Shown: positions 36,901 to 45,308 of the stretch, piece by piece
Layout of the letters: the number at the start of each line of letters is the position of its first letter
Numbering within the stretch: position 1 is the first letter of the stretch
Assembly (NCBI GenBank): GCA_022822085.1
Contig: JAJECK010000099.1
Location: forward strand, 1 to 64,000
Direction: 5' to 3'
DNA length: 64,000 nt
Source: Candidatus Poribacteria bacterium
GTDB lineage: Bacteria > Poribacteria > WGA-4E > WGA-3G
Program-made: the position numbers and the translations under genes
The notes under the pieces: generated by a model
Seen by the model: the letters and a program-made list of their open reading frames with translations, nothing else
What the model was told of the DNA's origin: nothing
Database searches by the model: none

Positions 36901-37050
36901 GATCCGCAGAGTTTCCAAAAAGGTACTGCTATGCCACAAGCATGGCCTCTCGTTGGTGGACAGCACATGGCAGTTCCAGGTTACGCAAATGATGACGCTG
37001 AAAAACAGATCCGTTTGGTTCGTGATTATCTCATATCGTTAGGACGTTAG
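33907..37050 (+). CDS. membrane-anchored octahaem cytochrome c with coiled coil
   Basis: A 1047-residue protein: N-terminal membrane helix (about 14-38), a long coiled-coil region (about 50-230), then cytochrome c domains with eight CxxCH sites at Cys270, 379, 430, 470, 618, 712, 840 and 958. Several have downstream Met ligands (TTMPNF, TSMPS, SRMPVF, VRMPTF, TAMPQ). Its place after the Rieske and cytochrome b genes says it is the electron acceptor of that complex, replacing cytochrome c1/f. A beta-rich insert (about 538-578) interrupts the domain around haem 4 and recurs in the dihaem cytochrome and CoxB-like proteins of this island. GTG 33907 is used because GGAGG (33891-33895) precedes it; a TTG at 33889 would overlap it. 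Confidence 0.9.
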   Translation: MKSKKEIPAEKKSYAVLFFILSALLGLVTIWGFWDEMITRRPWKEIQQQFYQYEYEKTKTELENANRNLPEEPSEPEIDKNTLRDLNKVVNEKKVVLDEALQKRKFEQSKSDAINYKYQHSLHLAHGKHTEAVNKWKEKLDEFEKRIEGELTSAVLQAQKEYADANKSLAEFYQTSGASTEALSTYLIAQKNNPTDTEIDAGIAAAQQALAALQATQKQFDTVKRLEEKLADVGGIKRTFLGSLLENPFRETRTIVQYYLEEFDYTADRCATCHFSVDRSGYDTKAQETFEIEGDGENLVKHQLLHPKVKVGSETIVIDGFDAEPEEYELSEDGVLTFKDTEIFGEVEISYETGYRDVLQTHPERNVLLAKHPVERFGCTPCHGGQGHGLTAKSAHALTHAEFWLTPVLGMDKDTGMTSKEKKGYMESNCRRCHDGVMKLDFDVDPETNIPVDYAPNLSKGMDLFESLGCHGCHAVEGYSSLEKIDKVGPSLSKVGSKVNDVKWLEEWIKQPEAYLPETTMPNFFPADGMPQLVYFKNGGQRTGIVTETETTYTLKTDDGTSYTYAKDDVLRVVDEVKSIAAYLADMKDDSLDESQGAYSKSESAIQAGEETVKTVGCLSCHTVGELGSDFAPALDSVGNKLKPSYLRKWIENPREYDPNTSMPSLRLSDRELDNVVAYLMSLQKETPSPLSDSIGEVDADEGEKLVRTYGCFGCHEIPGFENESKVGADLGEFGAKLYDELDFGDTLEEDVQHSWHGWTIGKLTNPRRYQTRRIVSRMPVFQNLKNSVEDAKAIAVLLKSFQPQPYPLNYIYEHAVESHRVEKQNQIDAGRRVVKKYNCTGCHIIEGEGGDYQDVIVSHEGLDQITAKQLAPPPLQAEGARVYPDWLFDFLKAPSDVRYGLKVRMPTFDMSDEDATTLVKYFSALDDEPFPYETIEQPMSTRAELNVGRQIFNELKCDACHPSQGEVIPDGSDKAGRPDLSLAKERLKADWLIDWMKDPQSFQKGTAMPQAWPLVGGQHMAVPGYANDDAEKQIRLVRDYLISLGR

Positions 37051-37086
37051 TGTAGGTGCGGATTTCTATTTTGGAGTATCCTACCT

Positions 37087-37443
37087 ATGAAACATCTATT
37101 CGTTATAGGCGCGATGATACTTGTGTGGTTAAACGGATTCATTTGGTTGGGAAAACAGATTGATCCAAGTACAAAGTATCCAACAGAAGTTGAGTATCAA
37201 TATGCAAGATATTGTACTGGATGCCATGGGAACAGTGGTGAAGGTAATGGGAGAATAGGACGATTCAAAAAATTAGACCCGGCTGACTTAACGGATAAGA
37301 ATTTATGGTCGATGCATGAAGATGAACAATTATTGAATAGTATTCGAGATGGAAAAAACGATATGCCAGCGTTTCACTATTATCTCAGCGTTGACGAACA
37401 GGAGGAACTTCTTGAATATATCAAGAAAACCTTCAACCCTTAA
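37087..37443 (+). CDS. small membrane-anchored cytochrome c
   Basis: A 118-residue protein with an uncleaved-looking N-terminal helix (about residues 4-22) and one haem site, CTGCHG (Cys43). The probable Met ligand is in NDMPAF near the C-terminus. A one-electron carrier outside the membrane, likely moving electrons from the bc-type complex to the oxidases. It ends the first transcription unit: a strong terminator overlaps its stop codon. Confidence 0.9.
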   Translation: MKHLFVIGAMILVWLNGFIWLGKQIDPSTKYPTEVEYQYARYCTGCHGNSGEGNGRIGRFKKLDPADLTDKNLWSMHEDEQLLNSIRDGKNDMPAFHYYLSVDEQEELLEYIKKTFNP

Positions 37444-37474
37444 CTATCACGGATATCCGTGATAGTTGTTTTTT
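37442..37474 (+). terminator. rho-independent terminator
   Basis: A perfect 26-base palindrome (37442-37467, AACTATCACGGAT and its complement) followed by GTTTTTT. It begins in the stop codon of the small cytochrome gene. Its core TCACGGATATCCGTGA is the same as the palindrome at 31450-31465. Confidence 0.85.
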
Positions 37475-37543
37475 ACGGTTTGCCAATTCAAATCTTAAGG
37501 TGTTAATATAATAAAAAGTTAATTTTATTAAAGGAGAAGAACC

Positions 37544-38308
37544 ATGAAAAATCTAAAAATCATTATCACTTTACTTGTATTCGGAATGTTGACAAGTTTT
37601 GCTTTTGCAGGAAACATAACAGGAACAGTTACTTATGAAGGAGATGCACCTGAGCGGACTGCATTGACAATTAACACGACTGAACAACACTGTATTGATA
37701 CAACAAAGGGTGCTAAATCTGAGAATCTTGTAGTTTCAAAAGGTAAAGGCATCCAGAATGTTGTTGTTTACGCACGTGGAAGAGGTTATAAAGTTACACC
37801 ACTCAAGGAGAATGTTACAGTTGACCAAAAGAACTGTCGATATTTGCCACATGTAGTCGTAGTTCCTACAGGATCTACTGTAGAACTTACATCCAGTGAT
37901 CCAGTAGCACACAATGTTCATTCACATGCTGAAAAAAATGAAGCACCGAACATACAGATTGCAAAAAGTGGAACGAAAATACCGTATACAATCACAAAAG
38001 CAGAAGCAATTAAATTGACATGTGATATCCATGCGTGGATGTCAGGTTACATAGTTGCGGTTGATAGCAACTATTATGCTGTAACAGGACAGAAAGACGA
38101 TAAAGATAAATTCATTGATCCTGACACTTATGAAAAATCTGCTGATAAAGGCAAATTTACATTGAAAGATGTACCTGCAGGTAGAACGAGAGTTGTTGCA
38201 TGGCATGAAGATCTCGGAACTGCTAACACGCTCGTGGAAGTACCTGAAGAAGGTGATGTTACAGTTGAATTCAAAAGTACAGATTTCAAGAAACCTAAGA
38301 AAAAATAG
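37544..38308 (+). CDS. exported cupredoxin-like blue-copper protein, copy 1
   Basis: A 254-residue protein with a signal peptide ending FAFA (about residue 22). A cupredoxin-like domain has type 1 copper ligands His in HNVHSH and the C-x2-H-x2-M cluster CDIHAWM (as in amicyanin). The C-terminal 80 residues look like a carboxypeptidase-regulatory Ig domain (GKFTLKDVPAGRTRVVAWHE). It should carry electrons in the periplasm. A paralogue is at 44505-45302. Shine-Dalgarno AAAGGAG precedes the ATG and a TATAAT is at 37507-37512, so it probably opens a new transcription unit after the terminator. Confidence 0.85.
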   Translation: MKNLKIIITLLVFGMLTSFAFAGNITGTVTYEGDAPERTALTINTTEQHCIDTTKGAKSENLVVSKGKGIQNVVVYARGRGYKVTPLKENVTVDQKNCRYLPHVVVVPTGSTVELTSSDPVAHNVHSHAEKNEAPNIQIAKSGTKIPYTITKAEAIKLTCDIHAWMSGYIVAVDSNYYAVTGQKDDKDKFIDPDTYEKSADKGKFTLKDVPAGRTRVVAWHEDLGTANTLVEVPEEGDVTVEFKSTDFKKPKKK

Positions 38309-38383
38309 AGTATTTGACACTGTATGCGTCTATTGAGTGTCCTTTTACAATTAGTGTAATCTAATGAATCTGAGAAACGAAAA

Positions 38384-40294
38384 ATGCGTTGTTGCTCTCC
38401 ACAAACTCTAAAGAGAATTTATTTCATACTTGCAGTGATGCTATTCGGCATTGTGTTATTTGCTGTGATACCAGCATTTGCACAGGATGTCACTGAAGAA
38501 GAATATCGTCCGTTCCCAATGATCGGTAGTCGGAATGCTGCTTGGATAGCTGCACAGTTACACCTGTTATTCGGTTCATTTATTCTTGGTGTCCCGATGT
38601 TTGCTGTTATCATTGAATTCATCGGTTGGAAAACTAAGGATGAACGGTACGACAGAATGGCACATGAATTCATCAAACTCTGTATGGGGGCATTCTCTAC
38701 AACTGCATTACTGGGTGGTGTTCTCGTCTTTATATTAGTATGGTGTTATCCAAAGGTATTGTTCAAGTTGAGTGGAATATTTGGACCGACAATGATATTT
38801 TATGTCGTCCTGTTTTTTGGCGAAACATTTACACTATACATCTATTACTACGGTTGGGATAAGATGCAGGGCAGGTTTAAATGGATCCACCTCGTTCTTG
38901 GTGTCTTGTTAAACCTGTGGGGGACAGCCATTATGTTTGTATCAAATACATGGCTCACCTATCAGACCAGTCCTGCAACACAATTTAAGAAGCTGTCCGA
39001 TGAAACAAAGGAAGCCTGGATTGAGAGTGTATTATCTCAAAATCCAGAGATGACCCGTGCAGAAGTTCTTGATGGGATTACTGGAAATTCAGTTATTCCC
39101 CTACACAATGAGACGACAGGTGAATTCTTAGCAAATGTATGGGAGGCGGTCAACAACTTCACATGGATGCCTGTCAATATCCACAGACTCATAGGGAACA
39201 TTGCATTTGGTGGCTCTATTGTAGCTGCTTATGCTGCATTTCGGTTTCTCGTTGCAAAAACTGAAGAGGACAAATCTCATTATGATTGGATGGGGTATAA
39301 TGGAAACTTCATTGCACTGATAGGTCTGATCCCGCTCCCTTTTGCGGGGTATTGGTTGGGTCGAGAGATCTACATGTTCAACAACACCATGGGCATCAAT
39401 ATGATGGGTAATCTTTTTTCTTGGTTATTTATCATACAAGCTGTGATGATCGGTGTTTTATTTATTGGTGCAAACTACTATCTATGGTCTGGCATGGGAA
39501 GAATTGAGGGGGCAGAGATATATGCACGTTACCGGCCTTATATGATTGCAACCATCGTCATCTGTGTGGCTGTATGGATGACTCCTCGAACACTATCAAC
39601 AATTTCCTCAGCATCTGAACTGAGTGCAATGGGAGGAGGAAACCATCCACATCTCGGATTCTTCGGCTTGATGACTGCAAAAAATACGGTGGTTAATATC
39701 GTTATTCTGACAACTTTCTTGAGTTTTCTTTTTTATAGAAGGTCCGGAAAAACACCTACTGCAAGTTGGAAAAACATTGGGAACATAGCAATTTCAGTAA
39801 TTTTCTTTTTAGGGGTTGTCTCAATTGTCGTTCTTGGTATCGTTGGGTTTAGTAAGAAACTTCCACCTCTCTACCGTGAAAATGTGTTGACACCTTGGCA
39901 GGTGATGGTTGCACTCGGTGTCATGGTAGTTGTTACAATCATTGACATCTTCATGTATAGAAAAGCAACTACCGCTGGAACAATTAAATGGGGAGAAATG
40001 ACCGAACGATCACAATACGTTCTAATTTTACTTGCAATTACTTTTACCTCATTGATGGGACTAATGGGATATGCCCGTTCAGGTCTGCGTGAAGGGTGGC
40101 ATATCTTTGGTGTTCAGAGGGATACTTCCGTTGACGCATTTACACCAACTCTTAGTAATGCAGTTAACATGGTGGCAATTATAATGGTTATTTTCTTTGC
40201 ACTTGTCGGGTTTATCTTCTGGCTTGGACTTTGGGGTGAAAAGAAAAAACAGCAGGCAGTACCGATAGAAGCAGCTGCTGAAAGTGACGATTAA
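38384..40294 (+). CDS. cytochrome bd-like oxidase subunit I
   Basis: A 636-residue membrane protein with about 14 helices. It resembles CydA: AAWIAAQLHLLFGSF (haem His), NIHRLIGNIAFGGS (second haem His), WLTYQTSPA after helix four. A CydB partner is not present. Divergent CydA-like proteins next to c-type cytochromes are known from Nitrospira and Planctomycetes, where they may form a cytochrome-c-linked complex and not a classical quinol oxidase. Here two or three cytochrome c genes follow at once. Whether it reduces oxygen cannot be told from sequence. Confidence 0.8.
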   Translation: MRCCSPQTLKRIYFILAVMLFGIVLFAVIPAFAQDVTEEEYRPFPMIGSRNAAWIAAQLHLLFGSFILGVPMFAVIIEFIGWKTKDERYDRMAHEFIKLCMGAFSTTALLGGVLVFILVWCYPKVLFKLSGIFGPTMIFYVVLFFGETFTLYIYYYGWDKMQGRFKWIHLVLGVLLNLWGTAIMFVSNTWLTYQTSPATQFKKLSDETKEAWIESVLSQNPEMTRAEVLDGITGNSVIPLHNETTGEFLANVWEAVNNFTWMPVNIHRLIGNIAFGGSIVAAYAAFRFLVAKTEEDKSHYDWMGYNGNFIALIGLIPLPFAGYWLGREIYMFNNTMGINMMGNLFSWLFIIQAVMIGVLFIGANYYLWSGMGRIEGAEIYARYRPYMIATIVICVAVWMTPRTLSTISSASELSAMGGGNHPHLGFFGLMTAKNTVVNIVILTTFLSFLFYRRSGKTPTASWKNIGNIAISVIFFLGVVSIVVLGIVGFSKKLPPLYRENVLTPWQVMVALGVMVVVTIIDIFMYRKATTAGTIKWGEMTERSQYVLILLAITFTSLMGLMGYARSGLREGWHIFGVQRDTSVDAFTPTLSNAVNMVAIIMVIFFALVGFIFWLGLWGEKKKQQAVPIEAAAESDD

Positions 40295-40309
40295 TTGGAG
40301 ATTAGGACC

Positions 40310-41845
40310 ATGAAAAATACACTTGTCCGAGTTGCATGTCTTATCATAATGGTAGTGAGTTTCATTGCCTTTCTTGCCAAGGCACCCGCCTTTCCGATTG
40401 CATCTGAAAACCTGTTACCATGGTCAGTCTGGTTTACTATATCAGTAATAGTGAACATGGTATTGTGGTTTCCAGTCATGAAACTTGTCACGTTCTCATT
40501 AGGTGTTATATGGTTTTATGCCTTCATTACCGCTCTTGTTCCCGATACATCAACAGCAACAGGTCCGGTAACAGAACTTGATTGGTCCGATCCTGATGCA
40601 GTCGTAGAAATTGGAGCCTCTATTTTCAATACAAAAGGACAGTGCGCAGCATGTCATACATTGGATACCTCTGCCCCAAAAGGTAGATGCCCCGATTTGA
40701 CAGATATCGGTGTTAATGCCGCCAACCGTGTAGCCGGAATGGATGCAAAGGCATATCTAATAGAATCTCTGTATGATCCGGGTAAATTTTTGGTACCTGG
40801 TTATGGTAAGATTATGCCAGAAGTATGGAAACGACCAATTGAACTCACTAAATTAGAGATTGCAGCGGTTATTGCTTTTCTTCAGAGTCAAGGAGGCGAA
40901 ATTGACCCGGAACCGTTTGATGAACCCATTGATAGAGCAAATATTGAGACAACCGCAGAAGCACTACCACCACTCCTTACTGGAGATCCTGATGCCGGAA
41001 GAAAAGTCTTTATAGATCAAGCATGTGTATCGTGTCATGTTGTCAAAGGTGTTGAAAATCCAAAAGCAGGAGAAGCAAATGAGGACTTTGAAGTTGTCAC
41101 CGCGCCAGAACTCACTGAAATTGCTGCATTTAATGAAGTCCGTTATCTTGAAGAATCTATCCTAAAACCACATGCACAGATTGTTAGCGGATATGGAACA
41201 GCAAAAATCAGAGCAAATGGAACAACTTATGAAGGCACTATAGTTTCACAAGATGATGAAAAAGTTGTCATAAAAACAAAAGCAGCCGATGGTACTGAAG
41301 AGGAACATACCATCTTATTTAGTGAATTTGATGAGGAACCAGTTACGGAAGAAGATATTGTGAATTTAAAAGCAGAGGGATTTTTCACGTTAACCATTAC
41401 CCCTAAAGATTCAAATACACCGGTAACTGGAGAAATCGTTGAAGAAAGTACCGACACGGTAACCCTTAAGATTGGTGAGGAGAATCAAACTTTTTCAAAA
41501 ACGGATGTGAAAAAGATGATGACTCTTACCATCTTTGATGCTGATCCGGTCACTGGAGAATATGTTTCGGGAACGAGGGATGATGAATTCGTCTTAATAG
41601 TTGATGGCAATGAAGAGATTATTGATGGCTTTGATGTTGATGAAGAAGTCTTAGCAGTTGGTTCAGGAAAAAGGTTGCTTGTCAAATCTCCAATGCCAGA
41701 TAACTTTCCAGATTCATTATCTGTTACACAGATGGCAGATTTAGTAGCTTTCTTAAGTACATTAACTGGTGCTACAGAAGAAGAGACAACGGAAAATACT
41801 GATCAATCTGAATCGACTGATTCATCAGAACAACCAACAGAATAA
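40310..41845 (+). CDS. membrane-anchored dihaem cytochrome c with triplicated beta insert
   Basis: A 511-residue protein: two or three N-terminal membrane helices (about 5-75), haem sites CAACHT (Cys112) and CVSCHV (Cys239), Met ligands in KIMPEVW and KSPMPDNF. Between the second haem and its Met lies an insert of about 160 residues with three related copies of a beta unit (G.IV....D.V.L....E....K.DV). The same unit is in the CoxB-like protein. The C-terminus is Thr/Glu/Ser-rich. GGAG lies ten bases before ATG 40310; an in-frame TTG at 40295 overlaps it. 15 bases after the CydA-like gene, so cotranscribed; probably its electron partner. Confidence 0.88.
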   Translation: MKNTLVRVACLIIMVVSFIAFLAKAPAFPIASENLLPWSVWFTISVIVNMVLWFPVMKLVTFSLGVIWFYAFITALVPDTSTATGPVTELDWSDPDAVVEIGASIFNTKGQCAACHTLDTSAPKGRCPDLTDIGVNAANRVAGMDAKAYLIESLYDPGKFLVPGYGKIMPEVWKRPIELTKLEIAAVIAFLQSQGGEIDPEPFDEPIDRANIETTAEALPPLLTGDPDAGRKVFIDQACVSCHVVKGVENPKAGEANEDFEVVTAPELTEIAAFNEVRYLEESILKPHAQIVSGYGTAKIRANGTTYEGTIVSQDDEKVVIKTKAADGTEEEHTILFSEFDEEPVTEEDIVNLKAEGFFTLTITPKDSNTPVTGEIVEESTDTVTLKIGEENQTFSKTDVKKMMTLTIFDADPVTGEYVSGTRDDEFVLIVDGNEEIIDGFDVDEEVLAVGSGKRLLVKSPMPDNFPDSLSVTQMADLVAFLSTLTGATEEETTENTDQSESTDSSEQPTE

Positions 41846-41873
41846 ATTGAGAGGAACATATAGGAGATAACCC

Positions 41874-42656
41874 ATGAAAAGAATATCACTTTTCACAATT
41901 TGTTTCGTAATATTCATTGCGTCTTGGGTATTTCTACGATTTGTCGTTGGTGGGTTTATTTCAGTGCCAATACCAAGTAGCGTGATTGCGATGTATATGG
42001 CGTTGATTTTTGTAGCTATTCTGGTGCATGTCTCTGTTGAAGATACGAGATTTTCAGAGTTTATCAGACCTATTCACGAAACGCTTGTTGATGAAAATCG
42101 TAAGACGAGACGGATCGTTCTGGCAGTGTTGATTCCTATTCTGATGTTGGGGTATACATATACAAATATTGCTCAAAAGGCAATTCCTGCAGGAGATCCG
42201 CGGGTTGCACATCCGGTTCCTCCATCCGAATTTATATTAACGTATAAAGAAAAGGAAATCGGTACAATGCAGGAGGTAGAAAATCCTTATAGACATTATG
42301 AAAAAGACAGTCCTGAAGAATTTAAATCTCATATAGAAAATGGACGGCGCGTCTATTATGATAACTGCTTCTATTGTCATGGGGATCATCTTGATGGACA
42401 GGGGCATTTGGCACACGGATTTCAACCCTTACCTGCTAATTTCCAGGACCCAGGTATCATTCCCAATTTCCAAGAAGCTTTCTTCTTTTGGCGGATAAGT
42501 AAAGGTGGACCTGGTTTACCAAATAATGGTACTCCATGGAATTCTGCAATGCCTGTGTGGGAAGAAATCTTAACTGAAGAAGAAATTTGGGATGTAATCC
42601 TCTTTTTATCTCATTACACAGGATATTCATACCGCCCATCAGGGGAAGCACATTAA
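41874..42656 (+). CDS. membrane-anchored monohaem cytochrome c
   Basis: A 260-residue protein with three predicted N-terminal helices (about 5-25, 35-55, 80-98) and a C-terminal cytochrome c domain with CFYCHG (Cys165). The probable Met ligand is in SAMPVWEE. The domain faces outward. It sits 28 bases after the dihaem cytochrome and 2 bases before the EB_dh-like cytochrome, so all belong to one operon. Confidence 0.9.
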   Translation: MKRISLFTICFVIFIASWVFLRFVVGGFISVPIPSSVIAMYMALIFVAILVHVSVEDTRFSEFIRPIHETLVDENRKTRRIVLAVLIPILMLGYTYTNIAQKAIPAGDPRVAHPVPPSEFILTYKEKEIGTMQEVENPYRHYEKDSPEEFKSHIENGRRVYYDNCFYCHGDHLDGQGHLAHGFQPLPANFQDPGIIPNFQEAFFFWRISKGGPGLPNNGTPWNSAMPVWEEILTEEEIWDVILFLSHYTGYSYRPSGEAH

Positions 42657-42658
42657 TC

Positions 42659-44389
42659 ATGAGAGTAACATTTTTTGTCCTATTTCTCCTATTTTCAAGT
42701 TTGTTTACAGTAATTCTTGTTGCTTATGCGCAAGAGACTCCTGAAGTTTCTGAACGTGGGAAAGAGGTATATGAGGAAAGTTGCGCACACTGCCACGGTA
42801 TTGAAGGACGTGGAGATGGCAGTGCAGCTGAAAACCTGCTACCGAGACCGAGAGACTTCACTGGAGGTGTGTACAAAATCAGATCTACAGAAAGTGGTCA
42901 ATTGCCTACCGATCAAGACTTATTTGATATCATTACCAACGGTATGCCCGGTTCATCAATGCCTGAGTGGGAAAGTGCACTCAGTGCTAATGACCGTTGG
43001 GAACTCGTTGCGTATGTAAAAACTTTCTATAGTGGGTTTCAAGAATTAGAAGAGACTGAAACAACACCAAGACTAATTAATTTGACTGGAAAAGTAAAAT
43101 ACTCTGAAAAAAGCGTTGAAATTGGAAAAGTCCTTTACACTGATCTTGGTTGTATTGAATGTCACGGAAATGTAGGTAGAGGTGATGGAACTTCCGCACC
43201 CACATTAGTTGATGTTTGGGATTTTAGGACATGGCCTGCTAATCTAACGCAGGGATGGACATTTAGAGGTGGTTCAAGTACAGAAGATATTTTCAAGCGA
43301 TTTATCGGTGGAATTGCGGGTTCACCAATGCCTGCATTTGAGGGAGACACTTTTTATCATTTTGGCTTGACACCAGAAGAATCAAAAAACTTTGCGCTAT
43401 TAGAAAAAAAAGTAGAAAATGAAGAAGAGTTGACTGAAGAGGAACAAGAAGAATACGACAAACTTTATGAAAAATGGGATACTACCGTTCTTGCTGCACT
43501 TGATCGTGCGGAAGGAACTGAGCTAACCCCGGAAGCACAGAAAATCTATGATAATGCAATGAAAGATGTTTTTGAAAAAAGTTGGCATCTGGCGAATTAT
43601 GTCAAATCTCTTTCACCAGAAAGACGACCTAAATCCGCTATCGGCAAGAATGTACTTAGATCGCAGTACAAGGAGGGAGATTTACCTACTTTGGATGATG
43701 CTGAATGGGGGACGCTTACATCAAGTTATTACCCACTTGTTGGGCAAGTCATAGTTGAATCCAGACAGTTCAATCCAACTATAGACTCAGTGAATGTCAA
43801 ATCCTTCTATAATGATACTGAAGTAGCGTTCTTATTCACATGGGACGACAGAACGAACAATACTACCGTAGAAGAAACTGAAGATTTTGGAACATCATAC
43901 ATAGATGGCTTGGCAATTCAGTTTCCTGTTAAAGTACCTAAAGGTCCAACTGATGAAAAACCTTATTTCCTATGGGGAGGGAAAAAGCCTGTTTATCTGT
44001 GGCAGTGGATGGCTTCTGAACCTGAGTCAATTAAAGAGCTCACTGCTAAAGGGATAAACAACGCAGAGGAACAAGAAGATCAAGGAACTGTTCAAGTAAA
44101 TAGTGAATACAAAGATGGGCAATATAGATTATGGGTTAAACGTGCATTAAAAACTGAGGATAAAAAAGACTTGCAAATTGAACCTACTGTATTTGTGCCA
44201 ATAGCATTTTCCGCATGGGATGGTGCTAACGGTGATGTTGACACAAAACGTGGTATATCAAGTTGGTACACCTTTGTTTTGGAACCTGTTCCTTCGTCAA
44301 GAAGGTTTATTTATCCACCTATAGTTGCATTGCTCTCATTAGGGTTATTAGTTGGTTTGCGACAGTTTGTGCAACGAAGGAATACATAA
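42659..44389 (+). CDS. dihaem cytochrome c fused to ethylbenzene-dehydrogenase-like haem b domain
   Basis: A 576-residue exported protein. Signal peptide (about 1-24), two cytochrome c domains with CAHCHG (Cys42) and CIECHG (Cys165), then a C-terminal region (about 340-540) like the haem-b-binding gamma subunit of ethylbenzene/DMS dehydrogenases (PLVGQVIVE, VAFLFTWDD, GKKPVYLWQW, SAWDGANGD). A C-terminal membrane helix follows (about 550-568). Such fusions accompany DMSO-reductase-family or Nxr-type complexes; no molybdenum subunit is nearby, so here it probably serves the respiratory chain. The ATG at 42659 is two bases after the preceding stop and has AGGGGAAG upstream; the frame opens earlier inside that gene. 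Confidence 0.85.
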   Translation: MRVTFFVLFLLFSSLFTVILVAYAQETPEVSERGKEVYEESCAHCHGIEGRGDGSAAENLLPRPRDFTGGVYKIRSTESGQLPTDQDLFDIITNGMPGSSMPEWESALSANDRWELVAYVKTFYSGFQELEETETTPRLINLTGKVKYSEKSVEIGKVLYTDLGCIECHGNVGRGDGTSAPTLVDVWDFRTWPANLTQGWTFRGGSSTEDIFKRFIGGIAGSPMPAFEGDTFYHFGLTPEESKNFALLEKKVENEEELTEEEQEEYDKLYEKWDTTVLAALDRAEGTELTPEAQKIYDNAMKDVFEKSWHLANYVKSLSPERRPKSAIGKNVLRSQYKEGDLPTLDDAEWGTLTSSYYPLVGQVIVESRQFNPTIDSVNVKSFYNDTEVAFLFTWDDRTNNTTVEETEDFGTSYIDGLAIQFPVKVPKGPTDEKPYFLWGGKKPVYLWQWMASEPESIKELTAKGINNAEEQEDQGTVQVNSEYKDGQYRLWVKRALKTEDKKDLQIEPTVFVPIAFSAWDGANGDVDTKRGISSWYTFVLEPVPSSRRFIYPPIVALLSLGLLVGLRQFVQRRNT

Positions 44390-44504
44390 TTTTAAGTTAA
44401 GAATTCAATTTGAATGAATTACATTGCGTAATTGATTGTGTTCTCCGTATTTTGTTATGCGGTAAAGAAACAGTCAACAATATACGCACATAAAGGAGAA
44501 AACA

Positions 44505-45302
44505 ATGAAAATTAAAATGTTTACCGCTTTTTTAGTACTTCTCGCGTGTGGTTTAGGTCTGATAGTGTTGGCAGACAACCACGAAGAAGAAGAAAATAAC
44601 AAACTTGTTTTTCCAAAAGCTTATACAACCATGAAAGTCTCCGATGGAGGAAAAATCACTGGTGTCGTCAAGTTTGAAGGTGAAGTTCCTAAGATGAAAA
44701 AGCTTGATATAAATAAAGACAAAGTAGTCTGTGGAAAAACAGATAAGTATGATGAATCCGTTGTTGTTGGCGAAAGTATGGAACTGAAAAATACGATTGT
44801 CTATCTCATGGACATCACAAAAGGAAAAGATTTCGACGCTAAAGCAAACAAACCCGAAATTGACCAAGAAGGTTGTAAATTCACTCCACACGTTCAAATC
44901 GTTCCTGTTGGTGTACGTCTAACAATGCTTAATAATGCTCCAATTACCCATAATGTACATATATTTCTTAATGATGCAGATATGGGTCAAGATATTAACA
45001 AACAGCAGAACAGGATGCTAAAGAAGCTAAGGATCAAGAGTATTGCAGAAGCGGGTGGACCTGTTGAAGTTAAATGTGATATTCATAGCTGGATGAAAGC
45101 TTGGATCGCTTATGTCCCTCATCCCTATTTTGCGGTGACCGATGAAAAAGGTGAATTCACACTTGAAGATGTCCCCCCAGGAACTTATAAATTGGGATAT
45201 TGGCATGAAGCATGCGGTACAAATAACAAAGAACCGCAAGCTGTTACTGTCACTGCTGGTGGTGAGGTCAAGCAAGATTTCACGCTGAAACTTGCAGAGT
45301 AG
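44505..45302 (+). CDS. exported cupredoxin-like blue-copper protein, copy 2
   Basis: A 265-residue paralogue of 37544-38308. Signal peptide (about 1-23), a cupredoxin-like region with HNVHIF and the CDIHSWM copper cluster, then the Ig-like ending GEFTLEDVPPGTYKLGYWHE. The two share the same fold order and ligand spacing but are well diverged. It has AAAGGAG before the ATG. It is followed 6 bases later by the ABC exporter ATPase. Confidence 0.85.
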   Translation: MKIKMFTAFLVLLACGLGLIVLADNHEEEENNKLVFPKAYTTMKVSDGGKITGVVKFEGEVPKMKKLDINKDKVVCGKTDKYDESVVVGESMELKNTIVYLMDITKGKDFDAKANKPEIDQEGCKFTPHVQIVPVGVRLTMLNNAPITHNVHIFLNDADMGQDINKQQNRMLKKLRIKSIAEAGGPVEVKCDIHSWMKAWIAYVPHPYFAVTDEKGEFTLEDVPPGTYKLGYWHEACGTNNKEPQAVTVTAGGEVKQDFTLKLAE

Positions 45303-45308
45303 TTTAGT

